Shown: positions 44,541-53,833 of the stretch, one piece after another
How the letters are laid out: every line of letters starts with the position of its first letter
Numbering within the stretch: position 1 is the stretch's first letter
Origin: JAAXGI01 sp965206975
GTDB taxonomy: Bacteria; Gemmatimonadota; Gemmatimonadetes; Longimicrobiales; Gaopeijiaceae
DNA: 64,000 nucleotides
NCBI GenBank assembly: GCA_965206975.1
Contig: OZ242253.1
Span: forward strand, 1,798,001 to 1,862,000
Direction: 5' to 3'
Notes under the pieces: generated by a model
Database searches by the model: none
What the model saw: the letters and a program-made list of their open reading frames with translations, nothing else
Told to the model about the DNA's origin: nothing
Program-made: the position numbers and the translations under genes

Positions 44541-45448
44541 GCGCTTCCCCGCGTCGCGTGATCGGTGTGGATGGGGGGGGCACGAGGACCCGTTTCCTCC
44601 TGGCGGACGAGACGGGAGCCAGCTTGGGTGAGGGGTCGGGTGGCTCCGGTCTGCTTGGGGCCGGTGAGGACGCGGAAGTGGCCGGGAGGATTGTGGAGCG
44701 TGTGCGGGCGCTCGCCCGTGAGAGCGGCGTCCCCCTTCCCGTGGACGCATTCTGCGCAGGGCTGGCGGGTGTCTCGGGCCGGCCGGAGGCCCGGGAGCTG
44801 CTGGAGCACCGGATCCGGGAAGCGGCGGTGGCGAAGCGCGTGCGCGTCGTCTCCGACTCCGAGACCGCTTTCCGCGACGCCTTCGGTTCGCGCGAGGGGA
44901 TCCTCCTGATTGCGGGAACGGGCTCCGTGGGGGTCGGCCGGGCGAGGGGCGGTCCGCTGAGGCGCGTGGGGGGGTGGGGCGCGCTCCTGAGCGACGAGGG
45001 GAGCGGGTACCGGCTCGGCCTGCGGGGGATCCGGGCCTCGATTCGGTCGACAGAGGGGCGAAACCCACCCACCACGCTTACCCGGCGCCTTTTCACCGCG
45101 CTCGGCGCCGAGTCCCCCCGGGCCGTCTTCGAGTGGAGCGAGCGGGCCACGAAGTCCGATGTCGCGGCTCTCGCGCCGGACGTACTGGAGGAGGCGGAAG
45201 GGGGAGATCGGGCCGCGGGCGAGATCGTGGGACGGGCCGTGGAAGGCCTAGTTGAATACGCTCGGGCTCTGGCCGAGGGCTTGGAGCTCGGGTCCGCCCC
45301 CCCTGTCGCGCTGGTCGGGGGACTCGTCGAGCCGGGCGGCGGCATGCGGCCGCCCGTGGAGACGGCGCTCATGGCGGCCGGGTTTCGGGTCCGTCCCGAG
45401 AAGGTGTCCCCTGCCCGGGGGGCGGCGAAGATGGCCCTCGAGATCTGA
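44537..45448 (+). CDS. BadF/BadG/BcrA/BcrD-type ATPase, probable N-acetylhexosamine kinase
   Basis: 303 residues from GTG 44537, which overlaps the symporter stop; an ATG frame inside the symporter gene is not credible. The ASKHA-fold phosphate-1 motif is VIGVDGGGTRTRFLLAD, the phosphate-2 region LLIAGTGSVGVGRARG, and the adenosine region VALVGGLVEPGG. The GWGALLSDEGSGYRLG block is typical of the N-acetylglucosamine-kinase branch. It likely phosphorylates the amino sugar brought in by the coupled symporter. Cell-wall salvage would fit the nearby dap genes, though this is inference. Confidence 0.9.
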   Translation: MSASPRRVIGVDGGGTRTRFLLADETGASLGEGSGGSGLLGAGEDAEVAGRIVERVRALARESGVPLPVDAFCAGLAGVSGRPEARELLEHRIREAAVAKRVRVVSDSETAFRDAFGSREGILLIAGTGSVGVGRARGGPLRRVGGWGALLSDEGSGYRLGLRGIRASIRSTEGRNPPTTLTRRLFTALGAESPRAVFEWSERATKSDVAALAPDVLEEAEGGDRAAGEIVGRAVEGLVEYARALAEGLELGSAPPVALVGGLVEPGGGMRPPVETALMAAGFRVRPEKVSPARGAAKMALEI

Positions 45449-45578
45449 GCCCCGGGACGACTGTCCGGGATCTCCTCCTCCATGCGAAGTCCCGCGATCT
45501 CTTGTCGCAGCCTCCGCGCCTCGCCACCCGTCCGCCGGGTCGATCGGCCGAGCTGAGATGGCGAGATGCGGCCTCGGG

Positions 45579-46145
45579 CTACCGGGCGACTCGCCGGGCC
45601 CGTGCCCAAGCCAGCGCCGAACGAGCCGTAACGGCCATCACCGCCGCCAGGGCGTTGAACAGCATGTCGACCGGGTCGAAGACGCGGCTCGGCAGGAAGA
45701 GCTGGATGCACTCGTCGACAAGTCCGACCGGGACCGTCAAGAGCACCGCCAGGAGAGCCGGCGCGGGAACGCGCTGTCCCTGGCTCGCCCGCTCCGCGAG
45801 GGCTTCGTGGACGAAGAGGGCGACCACGCCGTACTCGACCAGATGCGAGCGCTCCGTCGGGATCGACATCCGCGCAAAGACGAGGAGATAGACGGCCGTG
45901 ATCCCGAGAGCAACGCCAATTTCGGCTCGGCCTGCCTGCGTCTTGAGCCCCTGCGTCACCGCGGCCGCCACGATCAGGAGGCAGGAGAGGACGAAGAGAG
46001 CCGGGCCGAGGCCACTCTCGCCGAGCACCCCGGCCAGCGTCGTTGCCAGGCCGAGCGTCGAGTAGATTGCGGCCACGGAGGCCAAGGCCCAGCCCCAGAG
46101 GCGCCGTTCACGCTGGGAGGTGAACGCAGACGAGGAGCGCATCAT
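45579..46145 (-). CDS. VanZ-like membrane protein
   Basis: 188 residues with about five membrane segments. The VanZ signature is readable: ERSHLVEYGVVALFVHEALA (helix 2-3 Glu/His) and PVGLVDECIQLFLPSRVFDP followed by VDMLFNALAA. VanZ-like proteins confer low teicoplanin resistance in enterococci, but most bacterial members are of unknown function. It is 204 bp downstream of dapD in the same direction and may share its transcript. Confidence 0.85.
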   Translation of the reverse strand: MMRSSSAFTSQRERRLWGWALASVAAIYSTLGLATTLAGVLGESGLGPALFVLSCLLIVAAAVTQGLKTQAGRAEIGVALGITAVYLLVFARMSIPTERSHLVEYGVVALFVHEALAERASQGQRVPAPALLAVLLTVPVGLVDECIQLFLPSRVFDPVDMLFNALAAVMAVTARSALAWARARRVAR

Positions 46146-46349
46146 TCAGCTTCTCCCCCGGGGTCTCCCCGAGGGTCCGGCGCACCCGGCTGCGGCCGCT
46201 CCGCGTACGAGCGACCGGGCCGTTCGTCGAGACATCTGGAGCGCGCTTTCCCTCGTCTGGGGGCTGGTTGGTCCCCGCGGCCGGTCCCTCGGCAGCGTCG
46301 GGCGGGCGACTCGTGGAGCCGGTCGGGCGGATCCGGCCCTCTCCGCTCT

Positions 46350-47225
46350 CTAGCGCAGAACCTCTTCGAGCGCCGTCGCGGCGTCCGTCCTCTCGTCCCG
46401 GTACTTGACGACCGTCGGCGCATAGAGCTGAAGCCCCCGCTCCTTCGCGAATGCCCCGGACGCCGGCCGGGTGCCGGAGACGACGACCGCCCCTTCGGGC
46501 ACGCTCAGCGGTGCTGACGGGCTGCTTCGGTGGACGGTCTCCCGGACGAGGTCGAAGAGGGGCGTGGCGGATGTGAGCTGGACGCCCGGGGCGAGCACGG
46601 CCCGCCGCCCGATAAGGACACCCTCGAAGACCCCCGCGTTCGCTCCAATCATCGCCTCGTCTTCGACGATGACGGGGCGAAGTCCGACCGGCTCCAAGAC
46701 CCCTCCGATCTGGACGCCGGCACTCAGGTGAACGCTCTCCCCGATCTGGGCGCACGATCCGACGAGCGCGTGCGAGTCCACCATTGAGCCCTCGCCGATC
46801 CAGGCGCCGATGTTCACGTAGGCCGGCGGCATGATCACCACGCGCGGGGCGAGGTAGGCGCCAGCCCGAACGGAACTTCCGCCCGGCACGATCCGGATGT
46901 TCTGCTCCACGCCGCGGGTCTCCCGGAGCGGGAGCGTATCCCGGTCGAAGAAGGGGAAGGCCCGCTCGCCGGCGTTTCCGGGGGGAAACGGGACCGTCTC
47001 CCCGGCCCGGAAGGCGAGGAGGATGCCCTCCTTCACCCACTCCGTGGCCTGCCACCCGTCCAGGCCCTTCTCGGCGGCTCTGGCCTCGCCTCGTTCCAGC
47101 GCCCGGAGGAGGCGGGAGACCGCGCTCCGCGCCTCCTCGCGGTCGCGAAGGGGTGTCTGTGCGGCAAGCTCCCGAATCTGGAGCGAGAGACCCGCGAGAT
47201 CGGTGGCCGGCGTAGCGTCGTTCAT
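46350..47225 (-). CDS. dapD: 2,3,4,5-tetrahydropyridine-2,6-dicarboxylate N-succinyltransferase
   Basis: 291 residues from ATG 47225, whose ATGA overlaps the dapB stop. It catalyses succinylation of tetrahydrodipicolinate in the succinylase route to lysine and meso-diaminopimelate. The left-handed beta-helix hexapeptide repeats are clear: MPPAYVNIGAWIGEGSMVDS, ALVGSCAQIGESVHLSAGVQ and IGGVLEPVGLRPVIVEDEAM. The family's N-terminal helical domain (WVKEGILLAFR) and the substrate-binding Asp of MVDS are kept. Coupling to dapB places two sequential pathway steps in one operon. High confidence. Confidence 0.96.
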   Translation of the reverse strand: MNDATPATDLAGLSLQIRELAAQTPLRDREEARSAVSRLLRALERGEARAAEKGLDGWQATEWVKEGILLAFRAGETVPFPPGNAGERAFPFFDRDTLPLRETRGVEQNIRIVPGGSSVRAGAYLAPRVVIMPPAYVNIGAWIGEGSMVDSHALVGSCAQIGESVHLSAGVQIGGVLEPVGLRPVIVEDEAMIGANAGVFEGVLIGRRAVLAPGVQLTSATPLFDLVRETVHRSSPSAPLSVPEGAVVVSGTRPASGAFAKERGLQLYAPTVVKYRDERTDAATALEEVLR

Positions 47226-47983
47226 TCGTCTCCTACACGACCGCTCAGCACATCCTTCATGGTGAACACCCCCGATCGATCCTCGACCCACTCCGCGGCG
47301 AGGACGGCCCCCTGGGCGAACCCGGCTCGGCTTCGGGCCTCGTGCTGCAGAAGGATCCTGTCGTTCGGCCCGTCGATCCCGACCGAGTGGATCCCGAAGA
47401 CGGAGCCCGCGCGGGAGATGCCGACCTGAAGGAGTGCCTCATCGACGGGCGCACCCTCCTCCAACTCCCCCGACCAGCGCGTCTTCGCGTCCAGCTCCCG
47501 GACGAGGAGCTCTGCCAGGCGGCGAGCGGTGCCGCTCGGATGGTCGGTCTTCTGCCTGTGGTGGGTCTCGAAGAGATGCACGTCGTACGCTTCGAGCTCC
47601 TCGACTCCGTCGACGAGGCGCGCAGCGGCCCGGACGATCCGCTCGAAGAGGAGCATCCCGATCGAGAAGTTCGGGGCCGAGAGGATCGCCGTGCCCGCGC
47701 TCCGGACCAAGTCCTCGACCGCCTCGCGCTCCGTGTCCCACCCCGTCGTGCCCACAACCACATTCACGCCGTGCCGTGCCGCCTCCCGGACGTTGCCCGG
47801 GACGGCGACGGCGACGGAGAAGTCCACGGCGACCCGGGCTCCGGCCAAGGATTCGGGGGTGATTCCCCGGCCCCCCGGATTGTCGAATTCGTCGAGAATC
47901 GGGCCGACTTCGTGGCCGCGCGCCCTCGCCGCCGCCTCGACTGCTCGGCCCATACGGCCGTATCCGAAGAGGGCGAGCTTCAA
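47222..47983 (-). CDS. dapB: 4-hydroxy-tetrahydrodipicolinate reductase
   Basis: 253 residues if started at TTG 47983, which has an AGGAGG site seven bases upstream and puts MKLALFGYGRMG at the N-terminus as in other family members. An ATG at 48043 adds 20 residues without resemblance. The NAD(P)H motif is GYGRMG, followed by VVVGTTGW and SAPNFSIGMLLFERI. The catalytic HH and Lys are in FETHHRQKTDHPSGTA. It reduces the DHDPS product in the lysine/diaminopimelate pathway. The stop overlaps the dapD start. Confidence 0.95.
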   Translation of the reverse strand: MKLALFGYGRMGRAVEAAARARGHEVGPILDEFDNPGGRGITPESLAGARVAVDFSVAVAVPGNVREAARHGVNVVVGTTGWDTEREAVEDLVRSAGTAILSAPNFSIGMLLFERIVRAAARLVDGVEELEAYDVHLFETHHRQKTDHPSGTARRLAELLVRELDAKTRWSGELEEGAPVDEALLQVGISRAGSVFGIHSVGIDGPNDRILLQHEARSRAGFAQGAVLAAEWVEDRSGVFTMKDVLSGRVGDE

Positions 47984-48861
47984 CGGGCTGTCCTCCTGTG
48001 CCGTCGATGCGGGGGTCCCGGGTCCAGGGGGAGGAGAGCCCATGCGTCGCTAGGAGGAATCGGCATGTCGACGTCCGTCATCGAGGGTCGGTGCTCCGTT
48101 GGCGGGGTTCATGCACTCGCGCGGCTCCCGCGGCGAAAGCGCCTCATGCCCGGCGCCAAGGTCTCCCCGGCAAGGGGAGAATGTGTCACATCCGTGCCTT
48201 CGGAGGAAGCAGAGAAGGGCTCCAAACGGCGACTCCGTTCGTCCACGACCTTCGGTCGCTCCCCTCGCCTCGCTCTCCCGGGCCATGGCCATGCCCTGGA
48301 CCATGCCTCCCGTCGCCAATCCACCGTCCAAGGAAGGCGGAGGTCGGGGGACGTCTCCGCCCAGTACCCCTTGTTTCCAACGTCTTCCACGCACTTGTCG
48401 AGTTCGGTCTTTGCCCGGTGACCTCAGGTCAACGCCGCGGCTCCCGCGTCGGATCATTCCGTACCAGCCGGCGAAGGCGGGCGGGGATCCGAGCGAACGC
48501 TTGCGCGTTGATGGATCGAGCCCGATTCGGCACGGGACTTCCGGCCGGGCTCGGATGAGGGCGCCACGGCGGCGTGGGCTACGGGGGTCGTGTGCGACCG
48601 TTTCCACGCCTCGAATACCCGCCTGAACCTCGGCGCGTTCGACGCCGTAGCCGAGGTTGCCGTAACCCCGGATGCGCTTCCTCCTCGTGTGCCGGAGCGC
48701 CTGCACGGCCTCGTCGTCGACGTCGATTCCGAGGAGTCCCGCTAGGCATCCGGGCCGGCCTGAGTACCTGCGGTCGAGCTGGATGCCGACGGTGCGCGCT
48801 TGGGCCCGCGGGGCAGTGCGCCTGACTTGTGTTCGTCGCTACGCCACCCTAGCGTTTTGCC
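47984..48861. other. 878-bp region, no gene recognised
   Basis: The divergent dapB and pyrF genes are separated by an unusually long spacer. Both strands have long stop-free frames typical of high GC, but none has family motifs. A plus-strand stretch near 48605-48745 (NTRLNLGAFDAVAEVAVTPD) looks weakly protein-like. It may be heavily decayed sequence. Confidence 0.35.
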
Positions 48862-49632
48862 ATGCACGCGTCCCAACGTCAGAGCCCGATGGGGAAGGAT
48901 CGCCTCATCGTTGCCCTCGACGTGGACACCCACCAGCAGGCGTTCGATCTGGTCGATCACCTCGACAACGTATCCGTTTTCAAGGTCGGCCTTCAGCTCT
49001 TCATGGCCGGCGACGTGCTCGGACTCATCAGGAAGCTTCATGAGAGCCGCGATGTCGAAGGCGGTGTGTTCATCGATCTGAAACTCGCGGGCGACATCGG
49101 CAACACGATCAAGCACTTTATCGCGGCGTGCATGACCGTCAATGTCAAATTCATCACGCTCGTAGAGGCGGTGCCCACCGCGTTGACGGTCAGTACACTT
49201 AGGGCTGCTCGGGACGCACGGGGCTCGTCCCACTATCCCCGCCTGCTGATGGTGCCGCTCGTGTCGAGCCTCGACGCCGGTGACTTGGGCGGCACCGATC
49301 CGACCGAGCATATCATTGCTCGTGGACGTGATACGCTGGACTACGGGGGCGATGGGCTAATCGTCTCGGGAGACGCGATCGCCGCATGTCGCGCCGCCTT
49401 CCCGGACATAGAGATCGTAAGCCCCGGCATTCGGCCACTGGGGTGGCCCAGTGATGACCACAGGCGGCACACTACTCCACGCGACGCGATCCTTCTCGGC
49501 TCAGACTACCTGGTCGTAGGCCGGCCGGTCACAGGCCACGACAATCCCCGCGATGCCGCAGAAGGAATCATAGAGGAAATTGACGAGGCCCTAGCTCTCC
49601 GGGACCGCCAACTTGCTTCGACCAGATCGTGA
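48862..49632 (+). CDS. pyrF: orotidine 5'-phosphate decarboxylase
   Basis: 256 residues. ATG 48862 is used, although ATG 48889 (MGKDRLIVALDVDT) is an alternative closer to the domain start. The TIM-barrel active-site elements are visible: DRLIVALDVD (Asp), FKVGLQLF (Lys), FIDLKLAGDIGNT (the Asp-Lys-Asp triad, with one extra residue compared with the common DLKFxDIPNT), SPGIRP and GSDYLVVGRPVT (phosphate grip). It makes UMP, the last step of pyrimidine synthesis. It stands alone rather than in a pyr operon. Confidence 0.95.
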   Translation: MHASQRQSPMGKDRLIVALDVDTHQQAFDLVDHLDNVSVFKVGLQLFMAGDVLGLIRKLHESRDVEGGVFIDLKLAGDIGNTIKHFIAACMTVNVKFITLVEAVPTALTVSTLRAARDARGSSHYPRLLMVPLVSSLDAGDLGGTDPTEHIIARGRDTLDYGGDGLIVSGDAIAACRAAFPDIEIVSPGIRPLGWPSDDHRRHTTPRDAILLGSDYLVVGRPVTGHDNPRDAAEGIIEEIDEALALRDRQLASTRS

Positions 49633-50180
49633 TCGCGACCATCTTGGCCCATCGCGATGCCGTCGGGAGGGGACGTCCGCTCCATCGGTTGCGGCAAGGC
49701 TGGGTGGGGTGACGTTGGCTGAACACCTGGCTGTGGGGGGGTTCACAGACCACGACCTCGCCGCCGGGACGAGTCGCGTGATCATTGGTCACTCGCTCGC
49801 GTCGTCGTCGTTTTGATGACCCCTGCTCTGCAAATGCCTGCGATATCGGCTGATCGCAAGGCTGTGTGTCGGCCAATCGAAGGGTTTCGTAAGAGGAGCT
49901 ATGACCGCGAGGGCGGCTGACCATATGCTTGGCAGGCATCACGGAGTGACCCGCCGTGCCTCGAGAAGCATCGGTTACGCTCCCGGTGGGAGGCACCGTT
50001 GAAGCGCAGGGTCACCATCGAGGAGGGCAGCTCAGCAGAGAGTCTTGACCACCCCCGCAAGCTGCCGGGTTCGCCTCTGATGGCTGCCATGAGACGAAAG
50101 CCGACCAATTCGCGACTCGTGTGCTGCTCCCCGGGGTGCGCGTCCGCGTAATGACTCCGTGGCCCGGCAGCGGATTGCCA
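49633..50180. other. 548-bp region, no gene recognised
   Basis: Lies between the convergent pyrF and SRPBCC genes. A short plus-strand stretch near 49705-49815 (TLAEHLAVGGFTDHDLAAGT) could be the trace of a lost gene. Nothing can be assigned. Confidence 0.35.
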
Positions 50181-50822
50181 TCACACGGGCTCAGCCGATT
50201 CTCCGGTGTAGAAGGTCGCTGTACGCCTGGCCGCCGTACGCGCAGCCGCGGGGTCCGCTCCGGCGGTGACCGCCGCCTGCCGCCACCCCTCGCTGCTTCC
50301 TCTGATGAGCGTCTTGCCGTCCCGCGAAGCGGCAAGAGCGGCTCCGTCCGGCTTTGGCGCGGCCGGTTCTGCAAGGTGGATCGCGAGCCCCATCAGACCC
50401 AACTCCCACCCTACGCCCACCGCGCCGGGCCCGTACTCGAGCCAGTGTTCCGAGAGGTGCGCGGTGTGCGTGAGCGTAAGCTGTGCACGGCGCTCTCCAT
50501 CGGGCGAGAGACCGACATCCACCCAGCTGACGTCATCGCCGAACTCCCACGTCAGCGCGAAATGCGATGGTCGCACGCACGCCGTGATCACACCCCCTGC
50601 GTTGCCTTCCAACTGATAGCGGCCCCCGGGCTCGAGGCTGCCGCTGACCGGCAGAAACCAGCGCGGAATACGCTGGTCGTCCGTCACGGCTTCCCACAGG
50701 TCTGCGACTCCCGTCGGGTAGCTCCGAGAGAGAGTGATCGCGCGAGCGGGTTGCCCTTCGCGCTCCAGCGACGATACGGAGCGCTCTACGGTGCCGAGGT
50801 GGCGTTCGACGTCGATGTCCAT
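50181..50822 (-). CDS. SRPBCC/AHSA1 family protein
   Basis: 213 residues from ATG 50822 (MDIDVERHLGTVERSVSSLE). The SRPBCC helix-grip domain covers about residues 25-150: ITLSRSYPTGVADLWEAVTD at its start, IPRWFLPVSGSLEPGGRYQL in the middle, and WLEYGPGAVGVGWELGLMGL in the last long helix. The C-terminal extension (to 213) is alpha-helical and common in AHSA1-like sensors. It binds a hydrophobic ligand in the cytoplasm; the ligand is unknown. Often paired with an ArsR regulator, which is not present here. Confidence 0.88.
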   Translation of the reverse strand: MDIDVERHLGTVERSVSSLEREGQPARAITLSRSYPTGVADLWEAVTDDQRIPRWFLPVSGSLEPGGRYQLEGNAGGVITACVRPSHFALTWEFGDDVSWVDVGLSPDGERRAQLTLTHTAHLSEHWLEYGPGAVGVGWELGLMGLAIHLAEPAAPKPDGAALAASRDGKTLIRGSSEGWRQAAVTAGADPAAARTAARRTATFYTGESAEPV

Positions 50823-50992
50823 GACTCCCTCACGTTCTGCCCGCGCCCCGACGGGATCGTGCGCGCTTCCAACGGGCACGCACTCGTCGTGCACGGTGAA
50901 TGGAACCCCGAGATTGGCCCAGAGGGTTATACGCTTCGGCCGGCGGTGTTTCCCCGGGGCGACCCCATCTTACGGGGCGCTAAAGCGGCAAG

Positions 50993-52323
50993 TCACGTGC
51001 TCAGTCCTTCCGGGTCTACCGCGACGTGTCCTATGCAGTTGACCCAGGCGTCGTAGCCAGCCGCCCGAAGAAGCTCGGCAGCTCCCTCGGCGAATCCTTC
51101 ATCTTCCAGCTGCCGGCCTACAGTGTCCGCCGCCTGAAGCGGATCGGAACCCACCGTCTCATCCAAAAACCCCAGGTAACCGTTGGCGCGGCGGGAAGTG
51201 AACCCGGTGGAGGCGAGGAGCTCATCCATCCGGCCATCGAAAGTTCTGCGGAAATTGTCCCTGGAGCGGATCACGCGAATCAGCTGAGTCAATGCAGCCA
51301 TTTCGTAGTCGTCATCATGGAGTGCGAACCATGCAGCCATTTCCAATGGCCGGACATTCTCGATGCTGAAGGCGAATTCCTTTGCGACCATCGAGCCACC
51401 CTCGCGCCGAAGAACGGTGAGGCGGGAATGACGCGACCTGGTCCAATTCACCCCTGTGAGGAGGATCCCACCCTCTGCGAGGACGTCAGTCATCCAGTCG
51501 AGAGTCCGGTCGCGAAACGCCCAGCTGAAGTAGCATAGGACGTTCAGGCACCGGACCACGTCGTAGCTGCCCAGCCCCTCGGCCCCGACGCCCTCGCGCG
51601 CGAAGGCCGCGAAGGCAATGTTATCGGCCGAGAACTCGAGCACCGGGTTCTTGAGCACCGTGAATTCCCCGGGCTCCCACCGCGCAGCCCTTGGTTCACT
51701 TCCGCCCCACTCTCCAAGCGCTGCCACGAGATGGCTTCGAAAGCGACTTCTCGTAGCCTCCGGATCGCGGTAGAGCCCCTCCCACCGCTCTACCGCATTC
51801 GTGCCAGGCTGGAAGTAGAGAAGCTTGGCGTCCGAATCGAAGCACGCATAGTCTCCGTTCTCGTGGCGAACGAGATAGCGGGCGAGTGACGGGTCCGCCG
51901 CAGTGACCTGGACATCCGGAAAGCGCCTGGCCGAATCCCGCGCAGTGATCGGAGGAAAACCGCAGCCGAGGTCCAGGAAGCGGTTTCCCTGGCGGAGAGC
52001 ACGCCAAGGGTTGCACGCTAGGTAGTCATCAATTGCCCCATGCCTCCCCTCGGAAGTAATGGGAGGAACGGACCCACCCCACGCACCGGGGAGCAGCTTG
52101 GGCAGGAAGTAGCCAACGATCCAGGCCATCGTCTCGTTGAAGTCCTCAGCCTCGATGCGCTGCTGCCTCATGTGCCTGCACATCCGCTCGACTGCCTGCA
52201 CATCCGCTCGACGAATCTCTGAACCTCCTCGCGCTCATCGCCGATAGGTGCCATGAGGCCGCGGACTGCCGGTGACAAGCGCCCGTCGAAGTACGTCTCG
52301 TTAAGGTGGTCGAGGAGTGGCAT
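50993..52323 (-). pseudogene. large class I SAM methyltransferase broken by a 20-bp tandem duplication
   Basis: Removing one copy of the 20-bp repeat at 52173-52212 restores a single protein of about 436 residues. It would begin at ATG 52323 (MPLLDHLNETYFDGRLSPAV). As it stands, the first frame ends 18 bases after the repeat and the second begins inside it. The second frame alone (50993-52201) is 402 residues and contains the complete SAM-binding core: FLDLGCGFPPITARDSARRF, a TAADPS acidic loop, and YDVVRCLNVLCYFSWAFRDR. The C-terminal part (FTSRRANGYLGFLDETVGSD) is a domain I do not recognise; a second, more decayed copy is at 42608-42835. A product from the internal ATG might still be made. 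Confidence 0.8.
52173..52212. repeat. perfect tandem duplication, 2 x 20 bp
   Basis: TGCCTGCACATCCGCTCGAC occurs twice with no spacer. The unit is not a multiple of three and lies inside the methyltransferase reading frame, changing VERMCRHMRQQ to an early stop. Confidence 0.95.
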
Positions 52324-52814
52324 GGGAGTCACGGCGACTCGTTTCGACAATGGCGGTCCGTGGATAGGGAGCGGGGCGGATTCAGCGTCTGGGCGCATCG
52401 GGGGAGCCTCCATCACGGCATCCGGAGGGTGTCCTCCGAACTGCCCCTGCCGTGGTAGCGCCGCAAGATGCCGGGGGGACTCGCTGGCAGCAAGACTGAA
52501 GGCCGGAGGAGCATCGTCGGGACCGGTTCCAACCGGGGTCAAGGCATGCCTTCCAGAACTCTGGGGACGTCTTGTTCCGGAAGGTTGTCGGCGACGAGGT
52601 GGCGCGGTAACGGGAGGGTGTCGTCGAGCATTGTCGGAACGATGAAGCTGAGCGTGTACACCTTGTAGCCTGTCGTTGTAGTCTTTCCAGCTTTGCCTGC
52701 CTGGTTCTGCTTGCGCCTCATGGGCTGCGAATAGGATGTTGACGTCGGTCCGATGGTCGGGAGTGCACACATGTCCGACCCGGCTTCTTTCCCAACTAGA
52801 CGGAGGTGAGCGCC
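52324..52814. other. intergenic region, possible gene traces
   Basis: 491 bp between the divergent methyltransferase and ridA-like genes. A minus-strand stretch near 52545-52690 (YKVYTLSFIVPTMLDDTLPL) is protein-like but unassigned. Confidence 0.3.
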
Positions 52815-53387
52815 ATGTTCCAAAACACCACCCGTCGCCGATTCTTTGGCGGTGCGGCCACGGCTACCCTGGGGCTGCTCATGCCCCGTAGCAGGGGCGG
52901 ATCCGCCGCCCTCCAGGAGGCGGGTCCCGAAGCCAGGCTCCGTCAGCTCGGAATCGAGCTCCCGCCCGCGCCGCAGCCTGTGGCGACCTACGTGCCCGCG
53001 GTCGTCGTCGGAAACCTCCTGTACGTGGCAGGCCATACGCCGCGGCTTGCGGACGGCTCGCCAGGATTCGTGGGCAAGGTTGGCGAGGACTTCACCGTCG
53101 AGCAGGCACGCGAGGCGGCGAGGACCTCAGCCATCAACATCCTGTCGACGGTTCGCAACGCCCTCGGAAGCCTCGACGACGTCGCGCGGCTGGTCCGCAC
53201 GTTCGGCATGGTCAATGCCGTGCCGGGGTTCACGCAGCACCCACAGGTCATCAACGGGTGTAGCGACCTGTTGGTCGAGGTCTTCGGAGAAACCGCAGGG
53301 AAGGGCACCCGCGCGGCGGTGGGCATGGGGTCGCTCCCGGCCGGGATGGCCGTGGAGATCGAGACGTACTGGAAGGTGCGGGCGTAA
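52815..53387 (+). CDS. TAT-exported RidA/YjgF-family protein
   Basis: 190 residues, ATG 52815 with GGAGG eight bases upstream. The leader TTRRRFFGGAATATLGLLMP is a twin-arginine signal. From residue 45 a RidA domain follows: YVPAVVVGNLLYVAGHTPRL, VRNALGSLDDVARLVRTFGM and the closing GTRAAVGMGSLPAGMAVEIE. The Arg that binds the imine carboxylate (GTRAAVG) is retained, as is the terminal Glu. Cytoplasmic RidA hydrolyses reactive enamines; an exported version may bind other ligands. It resembles the YjgF-like group with long N-termini. Confidence 0.9.
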   Translation: MFQNTTRRRFFGGAATATLGLLMPRSRGGSAALQEAGPEARLRQLGIELPPAPQPVATYVPAVVVGNLLYVAGHTPRLADGSPGFVGKVGEDFTVEQAREAARTSAINILSTVRNALGSLDDVARLVRTFGMVNAVPGFTQHPQVINGCSDLLVEVFGETAGKGTRAAVGMGSLPAGMAVEIETYWKVRA

Positions 53388-53833
53388 GCCCAGAAGAACA
53401 AGCGGGTGCAGGGCGGACTCCCACCGGGCACCGGTTCCACCAGGTGCAGGCCAACATGCCTGGAGATCACCTCGAAATCCCGAACCACGTCCAGGAGGGG
53501 CCGGTTCCCTCGGAGCGTGATCAGTGCGATCAGGGAGTCCATCATCGACCGCACCGCTTCGTCCTTGCGGCGGCAGGTACGCGAGATAAGCGCAGCGTCT
53601 TCGAAGTCGGCGAGACCTTCCACTTCGAGAATCTCGAATCGTGCGGGCAAGTGTTGAATCGCGCGCGCCGCTTGTTCCGTGGCGTAGTCCGCGAGCAGCT
53701 CCATGAGGACAGGAGCTGGCGTGGCGACTGGCGCGTCCGATACCACGCCGACGGTACCGAGGATCCCGATCTCGCACTGGCCAGCGGTCGTGCGAGGGGG
53801 GGAGACGATGAGGGCCGCGATCAGGGCTCTCAT
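52988..53833 (-). CDS. unknown protein coupled to the BIG metalloprotease, 3' end antisense to ridA-like gene
   Basis: 282 codons. ATG 53833 overlaps the TGA of the preceding gene (ATGA), which supports real, coupled translation. Residues 1-145 look like a genuine protein: ATPAPVLMELLADYATEQAA, FEILEVEGLADFEDAALISR and GNRPLLDVVRDFEVISRHVG. From about residue 150 the frame is antisense to the RidA-like gene, with low-complexity composition, so the natural C-terminus has probably been lost and the frame runs on to 52988. No family was recognised. It is the only partner of the metalloprotease. Confidence 0.55.
   Translation of the reverse strand: MRALIAALIVSPPRTTAGQCEIGILGTVGVVSDAPVATPAPVLMELLADYATEQAARAIQHLPARFEILEVEGLADFEDAALISRTCRRKDEAVRSMMDSLIALITLRGNRPLLDVVRDFEVISRHVGLHLVEPVPGGSPPCTRLFFWAYARTFQYVSISTAIPAGSDPMPTAARVPFPAVSPKTSTNRSLHPLMTCGCCVNPGTALTMPNVRTSRATSSRLPRALRTVDRMLMAEVLAASRACSTVKSSPTLPTNPGEPSASRGVWPATYRRFPTTTAGT

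Noticed and set aside
44103..45711. Long minus-strand frames opposite the symporter and BadF-type kinase
   Set aside because: Very Arg/Pro/Ser-rich composition typical of antisense frames in high-GC DNA; the plus-strand genes have full family motifs.
48605..48745. A small plus-strand gene upstream of pyrF
   Set aside because: The stretch looks weakly protein-like but has no start, no ribosome-binding site and no recognisable family.
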